From Marisa cornuarietis (lineage: Eukaryota > Mollusca > Gastropoda > Architaenioglossa > Ampullariidae): 64,000 nucleotides of DNA. The notes beneath the pieces are model-generated. The model ran no database searches. It had not been told where the DNA came from and saw only the letters and a program-made list of their open reading frames with translations. The stretch spans positions 42,501 to 106,500 of the forward strand of contig SMMW01000613.1 in assembly GCA_004794655.1 (NCBI GenBank), written 5' to 3'. Positions 32,519 to 44,519 of this stretch are shown here, in pieces (position 1 is the stretch's first letter; each line of letters starts with the position of its first letter). The position numbers were made by a program, and so were the translations under genes.

Positions 32519-33450
32519 GTCACCACGAATGTCCTTGTCTTAGCCTTGTAAGTGATCCTCGCTTGTAGAAAACTCACCTCCCCTGTCTAAGCCCTGTGAG
32601 TGATCGTTACTTGTAGAAAACTGTCCTCTCCTCTCTGCGGTTTGCGAATGAATCTCACGCGCACAGGGCAACCTCCGGACTTCGTCCTCCGCAACAGGGG
32701 TTAAGGTCGTGACCCTACTCCACATGTCGGGTTCCACTTGCCCTGTAACCACGTGACATAATTATCGTTATACTGACACACAGACTGCTATGATTTCTGT
32801 GTGCTTACATCAGCAGACTGTGGGCACACACCCAACTATTGCTGTGGAGTGTCGATCGTCTGCAAAACCCCTGAATGTCGGGTAGTGTCTGTCAGAGCCA
32901 AACTTGAGAGCAAAGCAGCCCTCGATCGTCTTGTTTCTGCAGCCTACCCCATCTCCCCTTGTGTGAGGCCGACACCACCCAGTGTGGTCAACCCACCTCA
33001 GTAAGCTTATGACTATTGTTTAACTCTATGAAGAAATTTGATAGCACTAATATAAGTTGTGTACAGGGTATCATGTGAATATTGGGTAGTGTCCACAGTT
33101 TTAAACATATTCTTTTTCAAAGACCCATCATGGTATATTTTTCATGTGCAATAAGCCAGGACTTAACCGTGAACCTTTAAAATATGATAGCAAACAATTT
33201 ACTACTTACTACTTATCTGTTTACTCAACTTATTGAAACTATTTATATTTTATCGCATGCTTTGTATCACAATGTTTAACACAATAATATTTAACCTACA
33301 TGAGAGAGTTTAAAACTCTGAAAACATAACAGAGCGACATCTGAAAACACAAATAAGATTTTTATCTGATTCGCCTCTCGCATACCTCAATTATCACCCG
33401 CCTATCAGGCCATCTAGTGGTAAGTGGTGTCTACAAAACATGTCACTCAC
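32519..33450. other. Presumed intronic or intergenic DNA
   Basis: Two adjacent imperfect copies of CTTGTAAGTGATCCTCGCTTGTAGAAAACT lie at about 32535-32625. The rest is unique. No ETS-domain exon was found here on the minus strand, where the PNT gene's next exons would be expected. Confidence 0.45.
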
Positions 33451-33690
33451 CTTTACAGGTGATTCTCCTGTAGACATAGAACAGTACGGGGCCATATTTT
33501 TCGTGGCGCTGTCTATAGTCCTGCAAGGTCATGACCATCAGTCGCTTGCCATCCACGTCACTGAAGGCCCTCGCCAGGGCGACCTTGACCTCGCTGCTAA
33601 GGTGATATTCATCTGCCACATGCTTCACCCACTGTCCGACCTCAGCGATTGTCCAATGGTCAGGGTGAGTGACCGCCCACAGGGGTCGTG
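33451..33690 (-). CDS. Pointed (PNT/SAM) domain exon of an ETS-family-like gene
   Basis: On the minus strand the acceptor is TTCTCTCATCGTAG and the donor TGTAAAG/GTGAGT. The 240-bp exon is phase 1 at both ends. The peptide reads HPDHWTIAEVGQWVKHVADEY near its start, then DVDGKRLMVMTLQDYR and YGPVLFYVYRRI. The W...V..W start, the DGKxLxxMT core and the final G.VL helix are the PNT/SAM fold. HP-x-x-WT just before it is reminiscent of ESE-group PNT domains, while the DGKRLMVMT and RQR segments recall TEL/Yan, so the subfamily is open. PNT domains mediate protein-protein contact or self-association. The ETS half expected further left was not found. Confidence 0.7.
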
Positions 33691-33719
33691 CTACGATGAG
33701 AGAACATCCAGTAATCAGT

Positions 33720-33734
33720 GTGTGTTAGTGTGTG

Positions 33735-33775
<41 letters not shown>

Positions 33776-33778
33776 TTT
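33720..33778. repeat. (TG)n microsatellite
   Basis: A TG run with short TTAG and CGCG interruptions, just upstream of the PNT exon on its strand. Confidence 0.9.
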
Positions 33779-33996
33779 AGTACATGCGGTGTGGGTGACA
33801 CACCTGTGACCTACAGTGCTAGAGGTTGTTTAATTCTGTTATGTAACGCGATGTAAACAACAAGAACGTCGCCTGACGTGTAAAGGTGCGTCAGTCATGA
33901 CGCAATGTGTGCCAGTAATGTCTGTCAGTCATGATGTCATGTGTGTCAGTCATGATGCCATGTGTCTGTCATGACAATGTGTCTCAACTGTGGCTT

Positions 33997-34953
33997 CCTG
34001 ATAGAGAAGCACTTTCAGCATCCGCGGGACCTCTATCAAAACTGTAGAGACTTTAAGAAGGCTTTCGACAGAGTCTGGCAAGGTTGGGGGAGAGGACTAT
34101 GACAGGTGATACATCGAAGAAATCGTCGTCCAAGTCATCAACGTGCTGTATAACAGCTCAACGAGTGCAGTGTTGCCGGACAACCAAATACGAGCTCAGT
34201 TTCGCCCTATAGTAGACGTACGTCAAGGATCCCTCCTATCACCGGTGCTGTTTAACATCTTCTTGGAGAACATCATGCGCGAAACCCTCCACAAACACCA
34301 CATTTCTATTTCCATTGGTGGAAAACTGAATTGCAACCTACGCTTTCCAGACGACGTACACCTGTTATTCTCACGCACATGGAATGGAGACCAGCACTGA
34401 TAAAACCACAAAGTAGAGATCTACATGAACGGGGTACAGGTCGAAAAGGTAAGCAGGTTCAAGTACTTGGGAGCCACCAAGGACGCCAGACATCCGCATC
34501 AGGATCCCAACACCAACAGCGGCAATGGCTAGGCTAGATACGATCTGGCATAGCCACAATATAAGGTTCACTACCAAGTGCAGGCTGTACAAATCCCTGG
34601 TAGTACCAATCCTGCTCTACGGATGCGACACGTGGACTCTGCTCGCCGAAACAGAAAGGAGAATCCAGGCATTCGAGAACAAGTGCCTGAGGAGGCTGCT
34701 CCGGATCTCATACAAAGAACATAAAACCAACGACTTTGTAAGAAACAAGATGGCCACACTGGTAGGACACCAGGAACCTCTACTATTAACAGTCAAGTGA
34801 TGTAAGCTGGTCTTCTTTGGCCACGTGACCCGGCACGACACCTTGTCAAAGACTATCCTTCAAGGCACCTTGGAGGGTGGCCGACACCGCGGTGGTCAGA
34901 GAAAGAACTGACTTACGAACATCAAAGACTGGACTGATCGTCCTGTACAGGAG
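33997..34953 (+). pseudogene. RTE-type LINE relic, RT region
   Basis: Translation in several frames gives IEKHFQHPRDLYQN, DFKKAFDRVW, VRQGSLLSPVLFNIFLENIM, NLRFPDDVHLL, YGCDTWTLLAETERRIQAFE and FFGHVTRHDTLSKTILQG. This is the same family as the copy at 12255-15131. The catalytic FADD is changed to FPDD, several indels and stops occur, and part of the region after FPDD is deleted. It is truncated at both ends, stopping near the RPVQE equivalent. It is non-functional and lies in the presumed intron of the minus-strand PNT gene. Confidence 0.85.
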
Positions 34954-35740
34954 CGCGAGCTGGAGTGTGTGGAGACCAGTGTGACGTCAGACAGGTCAGT
35001 GAGTTGCGCAGCTGTCAGCCTCCTCCAGCAGCTGCACGCTATTCCATGTTTAAGTACCAGGTGTCCTCCGAGTGCTGGTGGTTTTGTGCGTGTGATTGTC
35101 TTTGCTCATCCACCACCCCCTTGTCCCTCCTGACATCACTACATCTGATGACATGTTGCCACCTGAGATGGCGGCAGGTAGGGACATGTTGAGGTGTTCG
35201 CTGTGTCAAGGGTCAGGGCTACCCATTGTGATGTCAGCACACACTGCAGTCGCCAAGCAGATCACAGGAGGGGGAGGGACTATGGGAGGACGCCGCTAAC
35301 CGTCTGTAGTGTAATGCTTGCAATGTATGTATTTGTACATCAGCCAGGTATTTTAGACAACAATCATCAAGTCCAAAGTTTAATTATCTTTTTGTTTCAA
35401 GAAGTATGACTTAATGACCTTTGGAACATGGGTTTTGTCAACCAAGCTTTCGTCTGGTGTCCGAGACAAGAGCGCAGCCCACACAAGTAGACATCATGAG
35501 TCATGACAAGACGGCGCCACACTTCTCACTCATGCTCTTCACTTGTCTGCTCTTGTATTACCACACGATTCGCTTTGGCGGGCTCAGGCTTTTGTTTGAA
35601 ATATAGACGAGGGAGGAGAGAGAAAAACAGTTGAAACTGGCATCGCTAAGGACATCAGGTGACTGCTGCGGAAATGTCTAGATTGTTCTTCAGACACACA
35701 CGATGCTACACACTCACCCACCTCCCCTTGTGTGTGTGTG
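34954..35740. other. Unique non-coding stretch
   Basis: No gene or element was recognised. Confidence 0.5.
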
Positions 35741-35744
35741 AAGG

Positions 35745-36935
35745 CTAGTCCTACACTATGACTATACCAGAGTGTGTGACTACATCTGAATGTGAAGGAC
35801 TATACTACAGAGCGGATGGCTATATGGACTTGGACTGCTATACCAGTGTGTGGGTGACTATACCAGAGTGTGGGTGAATGTACTAGTGTGTGGATAACTA
35901 TACCAGTGTGGATGACTATGTGTGTGTGGGTGACTATACCAGAGTGTGGGTGAATGTACTAGTGTGTGGATAACTATACCAGTGTGGATGACTATATGTG
36001 TATTGGTGACTATACCAGTGTGTGGGTGACTATACCAGAGTGTGGGTGAATGTACTAGTGTGTGGATAACTATACCAGTGTGGATAACTATACCAGTGTG
36101 GATGACTATGTGTATTGGTGACTATACCAGTGTGTGGGTGACTATACCAGCGTGTGGGTGAATGTACTAGTGTGTGGATAACTATACCAGTGTGGATGAC
36201 TATATGTGTATTGGTGACTATACCAGTGTGTGGGTGAATGAACTAGTTTGTGGATGACTATATCAGTGTGTTGGTGACTATACCAGAGTGTGGACGACTA
36301 TATCAGAATGTAAGTGACTATAGTAGTGTGTGTTTGACTATATCAGTATGTGAGTGACTGTACCAGTGTGTGAATGACTTCACCAGAGTGTGGAGGACTA
36401 TATCAGTGCTGGTGACTATACTAGAGTGTGGGTGACTGTACTAGTAGGTGGATAACTATACCAGTGTGGATGACTATATCAGTGTGTTGGTGACTATACT
36501 AGAGTGTGGGTGACTGTACTGGTGTGTGGATGACTATATCAGTATGGATGACTATATACCAAAATGTGAGTGACTATACCACTATGTGGATGGCTCTACT
36601 AGTGTGTTTCTGGCTATAGTTGGGTGGTGATGACTATACCAGAGTGTGGGCGACTATACCAGAGTGTGGATGAATGCCAGTGTGTAGGCGGCTATACCAG
36701 AGTGTGGATGATTGTGCCAGTGTGTGGGTGACTATATCAGTGTTTTGGTGACTATACCAGAGTGTGGGTGACTGTACTGGTGTGTGGATGACTATACCAG
36801 TGGTGTGACTAACTACACTAGAATGTGGATGACTATACAAGAGTGTGGGTGGCTATACCAGTGTGTGGATGATTGTGCCAGTGACTAACTACACCAGAAT
36901 GTGGATGACTATACCAGTGGTGGGGCTGACTATAC
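35745..36935. repeat. Degenerate minisatellite, about 20-24-bp unit (GACTATACCAGTGTGTGGGT)
   Basis: Around 50 imperfect copies of GACTATACCAGTGTGTGGGT with variants (TGTACTAGTGTGTGGATAAC, CTATATCAGTGTGTTGG). Some blocks of about 100 bp are repeated. Confidence 0.88.
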
Positions 36936-37844
36936 AAGGTTAGCGAGCGTCACACAGCTTTACTTCACCAACATGTCACTAATGGAATGTCAGTTAAACT
37001 GAATCAATTGTCTGAAGTCTGGTAGCCCTGCACGTGCGGGAAACCAGAGAGAGTGTAACGGTGGACATTTACAAGATTACAAAAAACACTGAAATACTGC
37101 CGGCGGGCTTGTTGGAAGAGAAGGAACAAGTCCTGACATGAGTATATATGCTGAGTTAGGAGTGTAGCTAACACAAGAGGATAGCCATCTATGTCGCCTG
37201 TTGCCTTAGAATGAATTACTCGAGTTGATGTGATTTTCTCAAGAGAAGCTGGCAGTTTGTCAGAGTAAGTATACACCATGCAACACGATGCGGAAGAATG
37301 AGGGGATAAAATAATTTAGCACAGCAAGAAAACCAGATCACACATGTGGTACAGTGATGGCTCCAACACAATGTGCAGGTGAGGAGGCGAATATCACTTG
37401 GTAGTCTGACCAACACAAACATCACTGACTGAGAGGAAAATAATGGATGTTGGGTGGTTAGCCCTCCCCACTTTGCATGTTGGCTTTGTTGTCTTGATAT
37501 GGTAGGAAAGGAAACAAGATTTGTCCGGGTGTCACACTCCCCTTACCTCCTCAGCCTAGCAACTGGACAAAATAAATGTGATGTAAAAATAGCGGCGAAC
37601 ACAGTTTGTACTGAATGCGAGAACAGACGGGTAGCCAGTGTAGATAACGAAGGAGAGGAGTGACTCTAAGTCTCTCGTGGCTCTAAGCACCAGACGTGCA
37701 GCGGACTTTGTGGAGTTTGTGAAGAGGGTATGTGGGCCACCCGGCAATTCTTCTGTCCTCAGGTCATACTCGTGACAGAAGAGAAGAAGGTGATCTTGAA
37801 AAGGCTTCTGATACTTTTTATGTAAATGGAATAAATGCTCGATA
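36936..37844. other. Unique stretch with an unassigned 91-codon minus frame
   Basis: A minus-strand frame at 37004-37279 of ordinary composition begins with ATG and includes LEKITSTRVIHSKATGDIDG. No domain, splice border or neighbour supports it, so it is left unassigned. Confidence 0.4.
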
Positions 37845-37935
37845 ATAATAATAAATGAAGATTTGTATAGCACATATTGACACTCATAGAGAGCATGCTC
37901 TTAGCGCTTAAAACGAGGAAGAGACATGGACTACA
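37845..37935 (-). mobile_element. Probable SINE or LINE 3' end with (TTA)n tail
   Basis: Minus-strand reading gives TCGTTTTAAGCGCTAAGAGC, then TATGTGCTATACAAATCTTCA, then a TTATTATTA tail. The GCGCTnnGAGC...GCTATACAAAT core with a trinucleotide tail is a common 3' terminus of invertebrate SINE/LINE families and resembles the element at 28600. The 5' limit (toward higher coordinates) is not known. Confidence 0.45.
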
Positions 37936-39819
37936 TGGATAGAACACGAGGGACGGAAGAATAAACGACAATACTGACGACAAACAGAAAAAAAGATGGA
38001 AAACACAACAAGACACCAAGTACTGTAACAGAAACATAGAAAATATAGTGATTCTGAAGAGAAAGATGGTAGAAAATTAGCAAGAGCAGAAGGGGGGAGG
38101 GTAAGAAGGACGAGCATTGTGTGGACTGTGTTAGGAGTAATGCTCAAGGAAGAGGTGCTTAATTATCAAAGAATAATGCCTGCAATATTGCTGAAAATAA
38201 CCATGCTTACTTTGAATAAAAATGTTGTTCCTAAGCAAAGCTGCATGTTTTTATTTTCACTGATCAGTTCAAAATGCGGAATCTTTAATGATGATCCACA
38301 ATTATCAAGCATCATCTTCCATCGTACTTTTCTGGCTGTGCAATGACAGTCTCGTGTTGTTTGTCTTCCCGAAACCATTACAGTTATACACAAGTATAGT
38401 CAACCGAACACTCGCACACTAACTCAATGAACAAATCATGCCCACCTCGCAAGGAGATTGAATTCAAGGAGACTAAACAAAGCTGCTGAGACAAGAAGGC
38501 AGAAAAGGTAAGAGAACTACATGCTGACAGGTGGACAGCGATGACATAGACAGACCTGGAAACACCAAGTTGATGAGGAAGTCAGCCAGAGCTGGGGGTA
38601 CATTGAGAAGATAATCTACTGAATGTCGGGATTTCTTCAATGCAAAATATCTACACATGGACATTTAATAATGAATTAGCAACCGATAAACATATAGTTT
38701 CTTATATAACAATTATAACTGATTATAACATGTTATAATATTTTTAAATTTATGAGGCCTTATATATATATTATTTATAAGATCGATTTACTTTATCAGT
38801 TATTTAGCAACAAAAAATATTTAAACAACTTTTATGTTAATTTATGCACTGTCAAAACTTTTTCATCAATTTATGAGTAATGATAGGCGGATGTTCTTTT
38901 ACTTAATGTGTAATAATTTTGGGTATTTTAAACATGTTTAATTATTAAATTTCCAGGTTTTCCTGAATGTTTTATTGTTTTCTTTGCTGACTATTTTTTC
39001 AAGCACAAGTTTTACTTGAATTTGATTATTTTTTAGTGTTTGTTTAATTTAGGATTACTTCTCTGTGTGTAAATGTTTCCTTTTATTTGGGATTATTTTT
39101 GTGTGTGTAAGTGTTTTGTTTGTTTCTTTATTTTTGCATTTTTATTCTTGCAATATTTAAAGTTATATTTGTTTGTGTCATAATCAATTTTTAAATGGAT
39201 TTAGGAGCACTTTTTCAATTTTGGCATCAATATTTAAAAAGTTATTGAGAAAACAAGAAAATATTACGAAAATAGGCTTTGGAGCCTCCAGTGAAAGTCA
39301 GTTTTGTTCAGTTATACAAAACCCTCATAAGACCAACTCTGCATGAACACCAGCACTAAGACAATGTAACAACAGACAATATGTAATAATAAACTGCTGC
39401 AAAGGTTTGTTACATACAAAACATTTACCTCCCTCAAGCCCAGGCGCATCAGAGGGAATCCCATACTCAAAATAATTAACCACATTAATGATGTTTATAC
39501 AAATTCGTCAAGCTTAATCAAATACATACAAAAATACAGCCAGTACAATTTATATTTAATATCTAATAATTATATCTAATTTGTCGTTTTCAGCAGAACT
39601 TCTCTCAAACCTACCGTTCAGAACCCATGAAGATGCTGCCTTATATAAATACATTTCAGAGGCTCCCAGAAAATTCTAACTTGTAAGGAATCGCTTATGA
39701 TGACTAAAGGCCTAGAGCCCACCAGACCTAAACAATAATACCAATATAAGAAATAAAGGGGCGGCTTGTAGGTCGTTAGTTTAAATGAAAGCCCACATCC
39801 TGCCTAAATACCTACATAT
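37936..39819. other. Unique, AT-rich stretch with a possible LINE trace
   Basis: The interval 38690-39250 is strongly AT-rich. Near 39310-39350 a plus-strand reading LYKTLIRPTL resembles the C-terminal part of a CR1-like reverse transcriptase but cannot be followed further. No gene was supported. Confidence 0.4.
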
Positions 39820-39829
39820 TTTAAACAAG

Positions 39830-40085
39830 GTAAAGGTCGTCCCCTGACCTTTTCAGGTCGTTGGGGGAGTGGGGAGGGGTAGGGGGAGGTGTTAGAACTC
39901 ACTTTTCTCAGGCCCAGCTTTACGTGAGGGAGATGTCCATCTCCTCTCCCTCGCTGCCTTATCTTCCCCAACCCTTTATGGAGTCAGGTACCCATTTCCC
40001 ACCCATGGGTGGACTGGGGGATGTTTGCCGAGCCACACGAACATCGCACTAGCGCGCCAGCGCTCTAACCACCCGGCAATCCACC
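39830..40085 (-). mobile_element. Possible tRNA-derived SINE
   Basis: The minus strand begins with GCCGGGTGGTTAGAGCGCTG, resembling a tRNA-like head with an A box (GGTTAGAGCGC), followed by GTGCGATGTTCGTGTGGCTC in the place of a B box. The body contains CCATGGGTGGGAAATGGGTACC. A (CAA)n run lies just 5' of it. Ends were not defined and no target duplication was confirmed. Confidence 0.4.
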
Positions 40086-40089
40086 TACT

Positions 40090-40091
40090 TC

Positions 40092-40141
<50 letters not shown>

Positions 40142-40143
40142 GC
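40090..40143. repeat. (GTT)n microsatellite
   Basis: About 17 GTT units between the SINE-like segment and the next LINE. Confidence 0.95.
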
Positions 40144-40264
40144 TGATTCTGTGAGGGGAAAGCGCTTCCACCTAAAGGTGATTTTGTCCTGTGGAGGGTG
40201 TGAGGGGCCTGGGGAATGGAGGATGGGAGGGGAAGGGGTTAGGGGAAGTGAGGAAGGCCACCGT

Positions 40265-42398
40265 TCTGTGGCTGCTATTAATGTCAGAGACACCCTTACA
40301 AAGAGAGGCCAAGAAACAGAGTTTACAAAACAACGAAACGTGGTCACCGCCATGAAACGAAGCAAGATGAAAAACTACTTCAGCAAACTCATAGAATGTA
40401 AGATGAACACTAAACTGATCTGGAAAGCCATCAATCAATTAACAAACAAGTCTAGACAAACCTGTCCCACAATTACAATGACGAACTGAACGCACATTTT
40501 GCAGGAATTGCTACTAGGGTAGTCTCAAATGACAAGTCACAAGAAAACAAACTAGACAGATTACAAAACTTCTGTAACTCTAAACAAATTAATACCTCTC
40601 TTTGCATTTCCCCGATGAGTGTATTGGAAGTATATCAAGCACTTACCCAACTCAAAGATATTAACACCAGAGGGCCTGACAACATCGACAATAAAATTCT
40701 AAAGCTCTCAGCACCGGCCATTGTTGAAACTCTGACCTACCTGTAAAACCTCTGTATTGATAAATCTTATTTTCCAATATACCTTAAACAAGAAAAAGTA
40801 ATCCCTATACACAAATCAGGTGACAGAGGTGACCCTACAGACTATCGCCCAATCTCAATCCTATCACCTCTCTCAAAACCCCTAGAAAAACACATCCACA
40901 AGCACCTACAAGAACACCTTATAAGGCATGAGCTTCTCCACCCGAACCAATCTGGCTTTAGGCCCCGTCACTCTTGCCACACAGCACTAACATCCATGGT
41001 GGAGCAATGGCTAAATAACATTAACGACAATCATTTTTCCGCTGCCTTATTTGTTGACTTTTCCAAAGCCTTTGATGTTATAGATCACAATCTGCTCATC
41101 AGAAAACTTGAGTTATACAAACTAAGTACAGGAAGCACCAAACTCCTCACCTCCTTTCTCGACAATCGAACTCAGAGAGTCGCTGTAAACAACCATATGT
41201 CTGATCCTCTTGAAGTTAAATTTGGTGTCCCTCAAGGCTCAGTACTAGGACCTCTTCTTTTCTCCATATACATCAATGATCTTCCTCTCCACCTATCCCA
41301 TTCATGTGACATGTTTGCAGACGACACCACAATACACGCACACCACCAACAGATTGAGCCACTTGCTTCCCTCATACAGCTGAGCGCTGACGAGCTTCAG
41401 ACGTGGACGGAATCTAACCACATGTCCCTCAACCCCCAGAAAACTCCTCACAACAAGACAAAAAAGGCAAAACCTAGTCACCCCGTTCCCAAGTATCCAT
41501 ATTGGCACTCAAGCAATAACGGAAGTTCAGTACCACAAACTCAAAGGTGTTACCATCGACAACAACTTATCATGGTCCCAACACATCTCTGCTACAAGCA
41601 AAAACATTTCCAAGAAAGTCTACCAGCTGTCAAGAATTAAACATTTGCTAGACCCACACACAAGAAAACTCTTCTATACAACCCACATTCAGTCAATCAT
41701 TGACTACGCCCCCACCCTCTGGGACTCCGCTAGTGGAGTTTCCATGAAACCTCTAGCAAGTGTCCAGAGGCGAGCAATAAAAGCCGTTCTACTCAAACCG
41801 ACAATACAGCCGAGTGACTTCACCTCTCTGGGTGTCCTGCCCCTAACAAAAAGACTTCAATTTAATAAATGTCTATTCATGTACAAAATACTGACCAGTA
41901 AACTGTCCCCCAGACTCGCTTTGTTGTTTTCTTCCAATTATACTGGGACTTCCCCCAAACTAAATACTCCAATCCCTAGAATAGACCTCTATAAATCTAG
42001 TCTCAAATATTCAGGGAGCGTGTTGTGGAACAGCCTCCCTCTCAGCCTCCCTTTCCATCTCAAGCAGCTCAACTCCCTGAACTCCTTTAGACGCCATCTT
42101 CTAAAACATTTGCAAAAAATTAGATGAGCCCTCTAGAAACACCTCTCAATTCCAGGACTCCTGTAAATATCTGCTTTTTTGTTGGTTTTTTGTTATTTCT
42201 TTTCTCTTAACAATCACCTTGTACATATTCACCTTCACTCTTGTTTGATGTTTTATCTCATGTTTACTACCAATTATTCTCGTATTCTTTTAATTATTTG
42301 TTTATTCTTTCCCCATACGGGGAATGTAAAAAAGCACCTTCTCGCTTATTCACCTCTCGTTAATAAAGAATTGTCATTGTCATTGTCATTGTCATTGC
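40265..42398 (+). mobile_element. L2/CR1-like LINE, 5'-truncated, with (TTGTCA)n tail
   Basis: Reverse transcriptase coding sequence is followed by an AT-rich 3' UTR ending AATAAAGAATTGTCATTGTC, with four copies of the hexamer at 42369-42396. Short hexamer tails instead of poly(A) are known from the CR1/L2 group. The left end falls within the ORF, so the endonuclease is missing. It is sense-oriented on the plus strand, in the presumed intron of the minus-strand PNT gene. Confidence 0.82.
40280..42127 (+). pseudogene. Reverse transcriptase of L2/CR1-like LINE (broken)
   Basis: Collinear motifs in three frames: KNYFSKLIECKMNTKLIWKA; then after a frameshift near 40470 NDELNAHFAGIATRVVS; YRPISILSPLSKPLEK; QSGFRPRHSCHTAL; FVDFSKAFDVIDHNLL; GVPQGSVLGPLLFSIYINDL; MFADDTTIHA with the catalytic Asp pair; then after another frameshift near 41450-41640 KLFYTTHIQSIIDYAPTLWD and SVLWNSLPLSLP before the stop at 42125. 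An in-frame TAA at 40744-40746 also breaks it. The last 160 codons (41645-42127) are intact. Motif wording fits the CR1/L2 superfamily; the exact clade is not certain. Confidence 0.82.
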
Positions 42399-42399
42399 A

Positions 42400-42590
42400 G
42401 GTGTCGTTTACTGTTTAGGTGGTTTTTTTACTATTGCAGGTGTTGTTTACTATGTAGGTGTTGTTTACTATTACAGGTGTTGTTAACTGTTTAGGTGTTG
42501 TTTACTGTTGCTGGTGTTGTTAACTATTGCAGGTGTTGTTTACTGTTGTTGGTGTTGTTTACTATTGCAGGTGTCGTTTACTGTTGTTGG
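42400..42590. repeat. Degenerate repeat GGTGTTGTTTACTATTGCA (about 18-19 bp)
   Basis: About ten imperfect copies starting directly after the LINE tail. Confidence 0.8.
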
Positions 42591-44065
42591 TTCCCTCATT
42601 TCCTGTTGTGGTATCTTGCTCTTGATGTCCAGGAGCCCTGCTGTCCGCAGTGGTGGTGCACGGGGCTGGTTGTCAGGTCCCTTGTTGTCCTGTCCTAGAC
42701 TCTTTACTCTGAGTTCCTAAGTTTGTTTCTATTCTTAAAGGGCCTTTAGTTTGTTAGAGGTTTCTTTTAATGTTTTTTTGCCTTTCTAAACCAAACCTGG
42801 GATTTTATGGTTTTCCACCATCTTTACAGTTTGTGTTTTGTTATTTTTTAAGGTTTATACCTTTAATTTATTTATTGTTACCCTACCTCACGCGCGTTTA
42901 TAGTCTTCGTTAGGAATGAGTGGATGATCCCCACATTTTCTGAACACCATCCATCTACCTGACATCCCCCGATTTTATTTTGTTTCCTCCTGCTGTCAAT
43001 CAGCTGTGGTTTGTATTCTGTTGTTTCCTTCATGGCATCATATGGCTGTGTTGTTGTTGTTTGTTGTTTGCCTCCTCTTGTTTGTGGTAATTATCTTGTA
43101 ATCTGTTTATATCTGTTGTCCTTTGATTGCTTCTTGTTTATTTGTTTTTAATGTGCATGCTTTATTAATTCGATTCGGAAGTTTTTGTTCTTGATTCAGT
43201 ATTGTGTTGTTAAATAATGGCTTCGGACAAAAATACTTTTTATTTCTCATGCTATCATGAATGTTATCAGTAGTAGCAGTTGTAGTAGTAGTTGTCCTGA
43301 TTTTTATTTGTTCACTTTGATTTTTCCCATTCCATCCAGGTGGTTTAGTTCAAGAACTGCATTTGTTATCATTTCAAGAACTTGCTATGTCAATGTTCTT
43401 TTCTGTGACTTGCTCCTTGTACAACCAAGAGGTTTGACTTTTGTTCGTCTTTCCAGAGAAACTCGCGGTTTTTGCTTTTCTCTAAGAACATAAATAATTA
43501 TTCGTATGAGGCGACGATGCTGCATCATTCATCCCTTTATACCAAACCGTCTTATATCATTAATTTATTAATATGTCGGCATCCATTTGCAGCTAGACTA
43601 ATTAGTTGGTATTGCAACATTTCTTCAATTATCTGTGTATTTGTCATCATATTATATTGTATATTTTTATTTTCAACACTGAAGTACTTATGATGCCACC
43701 ACTAATTTCTATTAATCACTAAGTGTGTATTGAATAGTGTGATTTATTTGTATCCTACATTGACTTACATACAAACATTATTTAAACTGTATTCATATTA
43801 ATTTATGGTGACTAGTACAACAAACATAATGAAACTGCATCAAACTACACTGACAGTCACGCGATATAACGACCGTCGGACAAGTGGAGACAAGGTCTAC
43901 TGTCAACTTAATCTATTTTTCCCAGTCAGAAATCCGCACACTGACACCAGCTACGAGAAAACATCATTTTGCACAAAGTTTCTCCACCACTTTTAAAAGA
44001 TTTGTTAGTTTGTTGATTTCCATGGGATGCTGGCGAGTCTCTAGACTAAGGCAGCTTCTCGTTCT
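42591..44065. other. Unique, T-rich non-coding stretch
   Basis: No gene or element was recognised. Confidence 0.5.
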
Positions 44066-44069
44066 CTGT

Positions 44070-44335
44070 CTGAACAAGTGAGTCTGGTGTTGGGAGGGAC
44101 AGTGGAGCGTGGACACCAATGGTGTGCTTGTTGTCTGACTGAATGAGTGAGTCTGGTGTTGGGAGGGACAGTGGAGTGTGGACACCAATGGTGTGCTTGT
44201 TGTCTGAACAAGTGAGTCTGGTGTTGGGAGGGGCAGTGGAGTGTGGACACCAATGGTGTGCTTGTTGTCTGACTGAACAAGTGAGTCTGGTGTTGGGAGG
44301 GACAGTGGAGTGTGGACACCAATGCTGTGCCTGTT
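44070..44335. repeat. Minisatellite, about 65-68-bp unit (four copies)
   Basis: The unit includes GTGAGTCTGGTGTTGGGAGG and GACAGTGGAGTGTGGACACC. It starts about 100 bp downstream of the donor of the next exon, within the intron on the minus strand. Confidence 0.9.
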
Positions 44336-44439
44336 TCATAAAACAGACTTAACATGGTGTAAGCAGGTCTGCGATGTTTGGTGCAAGTGTTTCCAAGACA
44401 ACATTCATTTCCGTCCACCGTTTACAAAATGCTACTCAC

Positions 44440-44506
44440 CAAAGTTCCGCATGGCTTGTGAAGAAAACTCGTCAACTCCGAGTGTGTCGTCTGCTTCTTG
44501 GCTCAT
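44440..44506 (-). CDS. First coding exon, probably of the minus-strand PNT gene
   Basis: On the minus strand an ATG at 44506-44504 opens 22 codons, MSQEADDTLGVDEFSSQAMR and two more residues, then a strong donor (AACTTTG/GTGAGT) in phase 1. The next supported minus-strand exon, the PNT exon ending at 33690, is entered in phase 1, so the two join in frame. The peptide is acidic and of mixed composition, like an N-terminus. A downstream in-frame ATG (AMRNF) is an alternative start. The 10.7-kb gap between them could hide further exons, so the link is inference. Confidence 0.5.
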
Positions 44507-44519
44507 GTCTGCCCTTTGA

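Noticed and set aside
32790..33004. 67-codon plus-strand frame after a CAG acceptor-like site
   Set aside because: Cys-containing but with no recognisable domain and no donor in a matching phase.
20000..33440. ETS-domain exons for the minus-strand PNT gene
   Set aside because: Looked for HLWEF, LWG and MTYEKLSR-like codings on the minus strand and found none; a profile search would be decisive.
37004..37279. 91-codon minus-strand frame beginning with ATG
   Set aside because: Composition is plausible but nothing supports it: no recognisable motif, acceptor or donor, or neighbour; left unassigned.
39296..39480. Possible CR1-type LINE relic (LYKTLIRPTL)
   Set aside because: Only about ten residues match and neighbouring motifs cannot be followed in any frame.
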